Assembly: GCA_017860555.1 (NCBI GenBank) | Contig: JAGDMJ010000084.1 | Span: 1 to 9,992 of the forward strand | Length of the DNA stretch: 9,992 nt | Origin: Bacteroidota bacterium | GTDB taxonomy: Bacteria; Bacteroidota; Ignavibacteria; UBA10030; UBA6906 | Direction of reading: 5' to 3' | Part shown: positions 1 to 6,439 of the stretch, one piece after another | Numbering within the stretch: position 1 is the stretch's first letter | Layout: the number at the start of each line of letters is the position of its first letter | Translations under genes and position numbers: made by a program | Notes under the pieces: generated by a model | Told to the model about the DNA's origin: nothing | The model's database searches: none | What the model saw: only the letters and a program-made list of their open reading frames with translations

Positions 1-849
1 CATCATTGCATAACGCTGTGAGGCGCGCATCGGGCCTCTGCCCTTGACGGAAGCCGACGCAAGCGATGCGGTGTCTCCTGCACGGACCCAGTGTTCCCAC
101 TGCTTCTCATCGGCAGTAGCGGTGTGCGAGGTGCTTCGCGTATCCGCTCCGAGGACAAACACATCACCGTAAGCCCAGATCTTGCTGATTGAGCGATCCA
201 GACCGGGATCATACCGGACACTGATCCCGTCGCTCCCCCACCATTTCGCGTCACCGATACGGTAGAGGTGCGTCGCGTCGATCACGACTTTTTCCGGTTT
301 CTCACCGTTGTTCCGCAATTCAGCGAAGCAGGCCAGCGTATGCTCTCTCGGCAGAAAGAAGCGGAGGCTGGCCCGGACAGACTGGTGAGACCAATCGTAG
401 CTAATGAGATGTTTGGTGTGGTATGCCGAGGAGAGCGCGACCCTGTTTGAAGTGAAGTCCTCCGGCGTAAGGAATACCGTTCCGCCAATCGTCACACTCA
501 TCTGGAGCAGGGAAAGATAGTTGACGTGGTCTTGCACGCCTCCGCCGTAGTTCCCCTCAAACGCGGTGCGCCACCAGCCGAAGCCGAGCGGTGGCATCGA
601 CCGTATCACGCCCGACCGGTTGAACACCATGCTGTGATAGGGATTATCGATGTAGCCGAACGGAGTGTAGTCAAGCCGGGGGAAACTCGCCGGAAACGCA
701 ATGGGGGAGAGGTGCCCGGAATCGCTCATTTCGCCTGCTGACGCAATGGACGCGAAGGCGAAAGCGAGCAATGGCAGCAAGGAGATGGACAGGAGTCTCT
801 GGGACACGGATCTTTGGTCTTGAGGTTGAAAACGACGACAGCGCGTCAT
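1..849 (-). CDS. Exported protein, possibly N-terminal domain of a large glycoside hydrolase (3' end outside window)
   Basis: The minus-strand frame has no stop from upstream of base 849 to the left edge, so 283 codons are visible and the stop lies outside. From the ATG at 847-849 the product has a convincing signal peptide: MTRCRR and further basic residues, then SISLLPLLAFAFA, with cleavage after SIASA at about residue 38. An in-frame GTG at 805-807 is a possible shorter start; neither has a clear ribosome binding site. The mature part looks beta-rich, with PFGYIDNPYHSMVFNRSG near 63-80, GFGWWRTAFEGNYGGG near 89-104 and FAELRNNGEKPEKVVIDA near 175-192. The last stretch resembles the N-terminal beta-sandwich that precedes the (alpha/alpha)6 catalytic barrel in several glycoside hydrolase groups, which is a weak, memory-based match. 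No catalytic residues are visible because that part is missing. It follows the PorV-family gene by 53 bases in the same direction and probably belongs to the operon. Confidence 0.72.
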   Translation of the reverse strand, partial: MTRCRRFQPQDQRSVSQRLLSISLLPLLAFAFASIASAGEMSDSGHLSPIAFPASFPRLDYTPFGYIDNPYHSMVFNRSGVIRSMPPLGFGWWRTAFEGNYGGGVQDHVNYLSLLQMSVTIGGTVFLTPEDFTSNRVALSSAYHTKHLISYDWSHQSVRASLRFFLPREHTLACFAELRNNGEKPEKVVIDATHLYRIGDAKWWGSDGISVRYDPGLDRSISKIWAYGDVFVLGADTRSTSHTATADEKQWEHWVRAGDTASLASASVKGRGPMRASQRYAMM

Positions 850-865
850 CGGGGAACAGACGCGC
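841..865 (-). other. Inverted repeat over the presumed start of the last gene
   Basis: A perfect 7-bp inverted repeat (GCGCGTC at 841-847 and GACGCGC at 859-865) with an 11-base loop lies across the ATG at 847-849. No U-run follows on the transcribed strand, so it is not a standard terminator. If transcribed it would bury the first codons of the exported protein, or it could separate the PorV-family message from the downstream gene. Confidence 0.4.
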
Positions 866-902
866 CGGTCGTCAGGAAAGTTGCGCCCGGTACTGTGATG
901 GA

Positions 903-1826
903 TCAGAACGAAATCCCCAAGCCAAATCGGTGAGCCGCGCCGAGCTCCTGGTAGCTGGCGTAGGAATAGTCCGCCCGCACCCCAACGCCGGCCACATCAA
1001 GGTGCACGCCGCCTCCAAACGAATACGTCGCCGCACTGTAGTTGAACCGGCGCCCCCCCCGGAGAAAGAAGAGGTTGTCGTAATTCCATTCCAGACCGGC
1101 CTGGGCAAGAGGCTCTCCTTCATTGGGCTTCGTCGCGGCGAGGGTGACAAGGAGCTTCTGGGTTTCCCCATCGATCGCATTCATCCCCACACCGAACGTG
1201 AAATTCGTGGGAAGTGGATATGATTCATTGACATACTGGATCTCGGAGCCGAAATTCGCGATCTCCATGGCAAACCGGAATCCGCGGAAGTCGGAGACGT
1301 ACATTGTCGCCACGTCGATCGAATAGGCACCCGCCTTGAAGTCCTCATACAGCGACATCCGGATATAGCTGACGGTAACTCCAAACGTCACACGGTCCGT
1401 GAGGTGCCGGGCATAGCTCAGCCCGAACCGGTAGTTCCCGACATAGAACGTCTCGCCTGTGCCTTCCGGCTGGAGGGGCGTGCGAACTTTCATCTCGTCG
1501 GTGTAGAGCGCGGTGACCGAGAGCCCCAACGTACCAAAATCCCCCATGTCTTGCGACGCCGCAACGAAATCATGGTTAATCCCGGCGAACCAGACGGTGT
1601 GATTGAACACTGCGTCCGTTCCTTTGACCCAGGGAAGGGCAGCGGGATTATAATACGTTCCCTCAGCGCCATTGACAATCGCGATATAAGCATCACCGAG
1701 AGCAGTCGCACGCGGGCTGACGCCAATTTTCAGGAATTGCGCATCAGTACTGCCCGGACGGTTGTACTGGCCGTACACAAGCATCGGCACTAGAGTGAGC
1801 AGGCCAATGATTTTTGGGACCTTCAT
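903..1826 (-). CDS. PorV/PorQ-family outer-membrane protein
   Basis: This 307-residue protein is close to the usual size of the short members of the UPF0164/PorV-PorQ family. The signal peptide spans residues 1-19 (MKVPK, hydrophobic core, cleavage after VYG). The family hallmark is at 34-64: IGVSPRATALGDAYIA followed by GTYYNPAALPW. The remainder alternates aromatic and glycine-rich strands like a FadL-type barrel (SVTALYTDEMKV, FGLSYARHL, FFLRGGRRFNY, GVRADYSYASY) and ends in LGISF with a terminal Phe. In characterised type IX systems PorV carries cargo from the translocon to the PorU sortase. Many FCB genomes encode several paralogues next to sorting-domain proteins, and their individual roles are less clear. 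Its place right after such a protein suggests a dedicated export or assembly partner. The symbol porV is not given because I cannot tell the orthologue from a paralogue. The gene contains a run of eight G on its coding strand. Confidence 0.9.
   Translation of the reverse strand: MKVPKIIGLLTLVPMLVYGQYNRPGSTDAQFLKIGVSPRATALGDAYIAIVNGAEGTYYNPAALPWVKGTDAVFNHTVWFAGINHDFVAASQDMGDFGTLGLSVTALYTDEMKVRTPLQPEGTGETFYVGNYRFGLSYARHLTDRVTFGVTVSYIRMSLYEDFKAGAYSIDVATMYVSDFRGFRFAMEIANFGSEIQYVNESYPLPTNFTFGVGMNAIDGETQKLLVTLAATKPNEGEPLAQAGLEWNYDNLFFLRGGRRFNYSAATYSFGGGVHLDVAGVGVRADYSYASYQELGAAHRFGLGISF
1053..1060 (-). repeat. Homopolymer of eight G in the PorV-family coding sequence
   Basis: Eight consecutive G on the coding strand encode part of the L-R-G-G-R segment near residue 258 of the PorV-family protein. 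It is the longest homopolymer I noticed in the window. A one-base slip would shift the frame and remove the last barrel strands. Confidence 0.8.
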
Positions 1827-1833
1827 CTGTTCG

Positions 1834-1838
1834 TCCTC
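1834..1838 (-). promoter_or_regulatory. Ribosome binding site of the PorV/PorQ-family gene
   Basis: GAGGA on the minus strand lies 7 bases before the ATG at 1824-1826, inside the 15-base gap after the TAG stop of the preceding gene. It confirms the chosen start. Confidence 0.65.
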
Positions 1839-1841
1839 GGT

Positions 1842-3614
1842 CTACTTGATAATGACGAATTTCCCGACTTGCACTTTGCCGGTGGCCAGATCCTGACAGG
1901 TGAACAGGTACAGACCGCTGGAGATTGCCTGCCCCACGTACGAGGTGAGGTTCCAGTCTTCATATCCCCTGCTTGGATCATGATGCGAGATGGTATTGAC
2001 CAGATCGCCGGCAAGGGTGAAGATCTTGATCTCGCAATCTGCGGGAAGATTGATGAACTGGAGGCGCCGGTCCTGTTCCATCCACCAGGGACGGGTCCCC
2101 GACGGCTTTTCCCACGGCGGATTGTACGAATTGTACGCAACATCTCCGCGGTACGGATTCGGCACCACAGCGACCTCGCCCACCGTCAAGGGGGGCGCTG
2201 TGCCGGGTATCGTCGTTCGGGTACTGGCAGTGATACTGCTTTCCTGTGAAGGAAAGTTGATCACCCGATCGGGCATCGAATACGAGGTCAGGGAATAGTA
2301 GTATTCAATATTGTTCAGAAGTCCCACATCGGTGTACTGATACTGCAGGCCCGTATTGGGCCCGTCAATATCGCCAGGTTTATCAAAGTCGGCCAGCAGC
2401 GTCCAGGGACCGGTGGGGCCTTTTGTGCTTTTGTAGAGGCGATATCCTTCGAATGGTTGTGTGATCGTATCACCCCGGTACGGGTCCGAATAGGTCTCCG
2501 GATTAACGTCGCCGGGCTGCGGTTGCCAATCGAGGTGGATCTCGTGGCTCTTCGCTGTCGCCCTGAGAACCGGGCGCGGTGGCGGCGACGGAACGCGGAA
2601 GTCCTTTGCCTTGAGGAATTGCAGGTACTCAACGTTTTTCAACATTCCGTCGATTCCGTTACCGAACACTTCCGCCATTTCAACCTTCAGTGTGTCGCCG
2701 ACACGCAGCTGGTGCGGGCCGAATGCGAGGATCTCGTGCGCACGCGCCGGGTCAAGGCGGTCGGGCATGATATTGCCGCTGCTCATCACCCTGTACACAG
2801 GCTGACCACGCGAAGGGAGAGTTTCATGCTCAAAATAGTTCCATGACCAGCGCAGCGTCGTATCCGAGGGGGTCATGACACTGAATCCGATCGGGCTATA
2901 AGATCTGCCGTCGCTCCCTGCCGGACTGTCTTCAGCGACACCCATGTGGTACTTCGGATAATAGCGCGTGTATTCATCGATAAAGTTGTCCGTTGCATTG
3001 ACGCTTCCCACCGAACTGTGCATCCAGAACGCGATGTAGGCGTCTTTCAGCGGGATCTTTTTTATGATGATATAGTACGTATGCAGAAGAAATTCGCTGA
3101 GCTGGCCAGAGCCCCACGAATATGTCGTCTGAACGATTTCGACATACAGCGGCGTGTGCCCCTGGACATTCAGCAGGTTGTAGTCATTGTAGCGGCAAAC
3201 GAAATCCTGATCCGACACGGCAACATAGTCCGGCCAGTAAGGGATCTGCGCTGTATCTCCTTTCGACACGGTCCAGATCGTGTCCCATTTCTCGGTCGAG
3301 GGGAAAAACTCGTTAAAACCATAGTGGGACTGAGTCTCCGAAAGGAGCGTATCACCGTCGGGCGTGATCGCGCCGATCCAGATCCCGCCTTGAAAGAGAT
3401 GTTCTTCATTACTCCCCGGAGGGAACTCACAAAGGATCAGCCCGGGATAGCGGGTCTGTGCGGGGCTCAGTGTCCCCATGTTGGTCAGCACCTGGCGAAC
3501 CTTCCCTACCGTAGTCAGTTTCCAGCTCAGCGTGGTGAACTGCGCACGGAGGGAAGAGACACCGCAAACGATCCCGATTGCAAGAAGAAGCCATATTCTA
3601 GAGCGTGTCGGCAT
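1842..3614 (-). CDS. Secreted protein with uncharacterised N-terminal region, Fn3 module and C-terminal sorting-type domain
   Basis: This is a 590-residue protein. The signal peptide spans residues 1-24 (MPTRSR, hydrophobic core, cleavage after LRA). Residues about 25-340 are an aromatic-rich region I cannot assign. It contains LFQGGIWIGAITPDGDTLLS near 73-92, a pattern I recall from exported proteins of FCB bacteria, and a YFEHETLPSRG stretch near 260-270. Residues about 345-460 look like a fibronectin type III module (IHLDWQPQPGD, FEGYRLYKSTKGP, NNIEYYYSLTSY). Residues 481-590 are a sorting-type beta domain with VVPNPYRGD, LQFINLPADCEIKIFTLAGD, SSGLYLF and the final GKFVIIK. It is diverged from the NYPNPFNP version in the first gene of the window. 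By family logic the product is exported by type IX secretion and displayed or released at the surface. It sits between the receptor and the PorV-type gene, 23 and 15 bases away, so the three probably act together. No catalytic motif was seen. Confidence 0.87.
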   Translation of the reverse strand: MPTRSRIWLLLAIGIVCGVSSLRAQFTTLSWKLTTVGKVRQVLTNMGTLSPAQTRYPGLILCEFPPGSNEEHLFQGGIWIGAITPDGDTLLSETQSHYGFNEFFPSTEKWDTIWTVSKGDTAQIPYWPDYVAVSDQDFVCRYNDYNLLNVQGHTPLYVEIVQTTYSWGSGQLSEFLLHTYYIIIKKIPLKDAYIAFWMHSSVGSVNATDNFIDEYTRYYPKYHMGVAEDSPAGSDGRSYSPIGFSVMTPSDTTLRWSWNYFEHETLPSRGQPVYRVMSSGNIMPDRLDPARAHEILAFGPHQLRVGDTLKVEMAEVFGNGIDGMLKNVEYLQFLKAKDFRVPSPPPRPVLRATAKSHEIHLDWQPQPGDVNPETYSDPYRGDTITQPFEGYRLYKSTKGPTGPWTLLADFDKPGDIDGPNTGLQYQYTDVGLLNNIEYYYSLTSYSMPDRVINFPSQESSITASTRTTIPGTAPPLTVGEVAVVPNPYRGDVAYNSYNPPWEKPSGTRPWWMEQDRRLQFINLPADCEIKIFTLAGDLVNTISHHDPSRGYEDWNLTSYVGQAISSGLYLFTCQDLATGKVQVGKFVIIK

Positions 3615-3627
3615 GAGAGTAGTCTGT

Positions 3628-3632
3628 CTCCT
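3628..3632 (-). promoter_or_regulatory. Possible ribosome binding site of the Fn3/sorting-domain protein gene
   Basis: AGGAG on the minus strand lies 13 bases before the ATG at 3612-3614, in the 23-base gap after the receptor stop. The spacing is longer than usual, so the call is weaker than for the neighbouring genes. It still fits this ATG better than the upstream in-frame ATG at 3671, which would overlap the receptor gene by 34 bases and lack a clean signal peptide. Confidence 0.45.
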
Positions 3633-3637
3633 GGTTT

Positions 3638-6427
3638 TCAAAAATCTATCCGCAGACCAAGCTTCGTCCAACGGGGCTGGCTCAGGACGTAGGGGTTCGT
3701 CAGGCTCTGGATAGAATAATAGTCGTAGAAATTCGGCTGCGGCTTCTCCACATCACTATAGCGATAGGGCTTGCCGGTCCAAGGATTGAAGCCGTACGCC
3801 GAGCTGACGGTCTGCACGTTGTCTTCATTGAAGATATTGAAGATATCGATCGTCAGCGCCAGGTGGATCGGCCCGATCATGAACCCTTTCTGGAACTTCA
3901 GGTCGGTCTGCGAGGTGTTGGGACCCGTTGCGGTCATTTCCCTCTTCTGGCTCTCAACAGGAGTCAACGTTGCATCCCCCGGCGTATATGGCTGGCCGGT
4001 GGACCACCGGAAGAGTAACGTCAGGTTCCAGTCGTCCGGCAACGGAAGCCCGAAGAGCGACGGATGTTGGTAAGGGGGCGCGGCGAGCGTACCCTGCAAG
4101 ATTAGCTGCTGGCGAACATCCCAGCCGACCGGCCTCTCGCGGATGGGGTAAGGGAAGTTATTCTGCGACCGGATGTAATCATCAAATGCGGAGGAGGAAT
4201 ACCCTGTCGCCCACTGGAGCGTATATGTCCCCTTCGCAGAGAAGTAGTCTGCATAGCTTCTGCTCAATTCAAATTCCAGGCCGCGCGCGCGGCCGTATGA
4301 CTTGTTGTCGTAAAGCTGGACGGGGATCCCTTCGGAACCATACACGGTCGTTGTTCCAACCTGTTTTGAGATGTCCTTGGCGTAGCTTTTGACATCAATC
4401 ACCCAGTAGTCGGAGATCTGGTGGGTCGCTCCGAACTCGTAGAGGATGGTCTGTTCATACTCCAGTTTCGGATTGCCGGCAAATGCGCCGCTGTACGGGT
4501 CCCGGTAGAAGTACTGGAGCTCGGGAAGCTGGTTGAAGTGGCCGTAGGAGAAGAACACCACCGTGTTTTCCGAAATTGGAAACGACACGCCAAACCGCGG
4601 GCTGAACTTGTACATTGACGCTTTCCAATCGGCAGGCAATCCCGTGGACCGGGTCCAGAGATCCTTCCAGAGTGGATCCATCACGGTTTTGCCTTTGTAG
4701 AAATAGTCCACCCGGACGCCGGCATTCAACACGAGATATTCAAGTTCGAATTTGTCCTGCACGTAGACCGATCCAATGATCGGCTTCACATGGAAGACCC
4801 AGCGGTTCTGCCCGAATTCCGGGTACGGGCCGGGCGGCGGGATGGAATCGATACCCTGCCCATAACGGGAGAGCTTCGTTGCCCCGTCCTGGATATCGAC
4901 GTAACTGATGTCATTGTACTGGAATTCCACCCCGGTCTTCAACAGATGAGCCGAGTGGACCTGGGACGTGAAATCGCCCTTGAACGTGTATGTGTTTGTC
5001 TTGTCATCGCGCCAGATGGCATCGACACCCTCCCCGTCATAAAACCCGGAGCCCGGATCGATCTGCGGGGCATTCACAGTGGAGACAAGCTGCCCTGTGC
5101 TGTCAACAATCCAGTAGTCTGGCGGGGTCATCCCGTTGCGGGAGCCTCTGTATTGAACTCCAAGGTAGCCGAAATTGAGCGTGTAGTAGCTGGACGAGGA
5201 GAGCACGTGATTGAAGAGCGCGGTGGCCGCATGATTGACCCGTCTCCAATCGGAGGTGTTGTCCGGAAAGTCCCGCCACTGCCAGTCAAAATCACTCCAC
5301 TTCTTCCAGGCCCCGTGATAGCTCAGCGCCAACTTGTGCTGCCCGGTCATGTCCCATGTCAACTTGCCATTGAGATTCCGGTCATTCTCCTGACGTTCGG
5401 TCACATCCATGCCGAGGATTCTGATCTGGCTGCGTGTGCGTTGATTGTTATACGGAGTATTTGTCAGATTCAAGTTGCCGGACAGGAAGAATGCTATTCG
5501 GCCCGGCAAGTTGAGGCCGATGGCAGGAAGGAGTGTTTGGGTGATGGGCTCCGGGCCGCTGAAATAGATCGAAGCGTAGTCCGTCTTCTCCGACGTCCCA
5601 AAAACCTCCCACCGATCGGTATTGTAGTCGATTCCTCCCTTGTACGTGTCGCCGCCACTGCGCGTGCTGATGTTCACGACACCGGATTGTGCCTGGCCAT
5701 ATTCGGCATTGAACCCGCCGGTGAGAAGCTCAACGTTCTCAACATCGACGAGGTTCAAGTCCACCACGCTCCGGCCGCCATAGATCGGGTGGGTGACAGG
5801 CATGCCGTCGACCATATAGAGGATCTCACCGCCTCGGCCTCCGCGGATGTGGACGTCTTTCAGGCTCTGATCCCGTACCTGTATCTGGGTGCCGTTTGCA
5901 AGCCGCAAGGTGGGAGGCGTGGCGGAAAGAATGGCTCCGCCCTGCAGTTTGAAGACATCGGTAGCGGATTCCATTCCGGGAGTTGACTGGATGGTCTCAC
6001 GCGAAACAGTCCGGCGCGTGGAGGTGACATCCTTCTGCACCAGTTTCTGCTCGGCGGTCACCGTCACTTCCGACAGTTCCACTGCCGACTGCTCGAGCTT
6101 GATGGCGATTTCGGCCGTCAGATCATTCTGGACTCGCACGTTGTTGATCGTGGTCTTGCTGTACCCCACGAGGTTCACCTGAAGTTCATGGATCCCGGGG
6201 GGAACGCGCAGGATGTAATAGAACCCATCGATGTCCGTCGACGCTCCGAGGTTCGTCCCTTTGACAGAGACGATTGCCCCGATCAACGCTTCGCCGGTGC
6301 GCTTGTCCCGAACCGTCCCGGAAATCTTCCCGGTATCTCCGGCGAGAACGGTTCCGGCATCAAGCATGAGAATCGCCACGATAGCAACAACGAGTGTCCT
6401 CCTTAGGAGGACGAGCCTCTTGATCAT
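3638..6427 (-). CDS. TonB-dependent outer-membrane receptor with carboxypeptidase-regulatory-like N-terminal domain
   Basis: This 929-residue outer-membrane transporter presumably imports a bulky substrate using TonB/ExbBD energy. The signal peptide spans residues 1-29 (MIKRLVLLRR, hydrophobic core, cleavage after VLA). Residues 34-115 are a CarboxypepD_reg-like beta-sandwich (GKISGTVRDKRTGEALIGA, DIDGFYYI, LVGYS), the N-terminal extension common in FCB receptors. A TonB-box-like stretch, EVTVTAE, follows at 120-126. Residues about 133-255 are the plug, with VHIRGGRGGEILYMVDGMP, VENVELLTGGFNAEYG and SGVVNISTRSGG. The rest is the beta-barrel, rich in aromatic strands and ending in GLRIDF with the terminal Phe usual for outer-membrane barrels. 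The ATG at 6427 has the best ribosome binding site. No SusD homologue is adjacent; two lipoproteins precede it and an Fn3/sorting-domain protein plus a PorV-family protein follow. It could be called SusC-like, but the absence of SusD argues against assuming a glycan substrate. Confidence 0.95.
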   Translation of the reverse strand: MIKRLVLLRRTLVVAIVAILMLDAGTVLAGDTGKISGTVRDKRTGEALIGAIVSVKGTNLGASTDIDGFYYILRVPPGIHELQVNLVGYSKTTINNVRVQNDLTAEIAIKLEQSAVELSEVTVTAEQKLVQKDVTSTRRTVSRETIQSTPGMESATDVFKLQGGAILSATPPTLRLANGTQIQVRDQSLKDVHIRGGRGGEILYMVDGMPVTHPIYGGRSVVDLNLVDVENVELLTGGFNAEYGQAQSGVVNISTRSGGDTYKGGIDYNTDRWEVFGTSEKTDYASIYFSGPEPITQTLLPAIGLNLPGRIAFFLSGNLNLTNTPYNNQRTRSQIRILGMDVTERQENDRNLNGKLTWDMTGQHKLALSYHGAWKKWSDFDWQWRDFPDNTSDWRRVNHAATALFNHVLSSSSYYTLNFGYLGVQYRGSRNGMTPPDYWIVDSTGQLVSTVNAPQIDPGSGFYDGEGVDAIWRDDKTNTYTFKGDFTSQVHSAHLLKTGVEFQYNDISYVDIQDGATKLSRYGQGIDSIPPPGPYPEFGQNRWVFHVKPIIGSVYVQDKFELEYLVLNAGVRVDYFYKGKTVMDPLWKDLWTRSTGLPADWKASMYKFSPRFGVSFPISENTVVFFSYGHFNQLPELQYFYRDPYSGAFAGNPKLEYEQTILYEFGATHQISDYWVIDVKSYAKDISKQVGTTTVYGSEGIPVQLYDNKSYGRARGLEFELSRSYADYFSAKGTYTLQWATGYSSSAFDDYIRSQNNFPYPIRERPVGWDVRQQLILQGTLAAPPYQHPSLFGLPLPDDWNLTLLFRWSTGQPYTPGDATLTPVESQKREMTATGPNTSQTDLKFQKGFMIGPIHLALTIDIFNIFNEDNVQTVSSAYGFNPWTGKPYRYSDVEKPQPNFYDYYSIQSLTNPYVLSQPRWTKLGLRIDF

Positions 6428-6433
6428 GACACA

Positions 6434-6439
6434 CTCCTC
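6434..6439 (-). promoter_or_regulatory. Ribosome binding site of the TonB-dependent receptor gene
   Basis: GAGGAG on the minus strand sits 6 bases before the ATG at 6425-6427 and overlaps the TGA stop of the upstream lipoprotein gene (6438-6440). It supports this ATG over the upstream in-frame ATG at 6446-6448, and the overlap is the layout expected for translational coupling. Confidence 0.75.

Noticed and set aside
771..1223. Plus-strand open frame of 150 codons near the left edge
   Set aside because: It overlaps the PorV-family gene and the exported-protein gene on the opposite strand, both of which have strong family or signal-peptide evidence.
2134..2487. Repeated PYRGD motif in the Fn3/sorting-domain protein (DPYRGDT and NPYRGDV), possible cell-adhesion RGD
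   Set aside because: The second copy is part of the normal PNPY-type sorting-domain start, and the first lies in a different module with no wider similarity; a five-residue match is likely chance.
2946..3692. Plus-strand open frame of 248 codons
   Set aside because: It is antisense to the Fn3/sorting-domain protein and the end of the receptor gene, with no ribosome binding site or domain seen.
4790..5986. Plus-strand open frame of 398 codons
   Set aside because: It lies entirely antisense to the TonB-dependent receptor, has no recognisable domain or export signal, and is the usual mirror frame of a GC-rich coding sequence.
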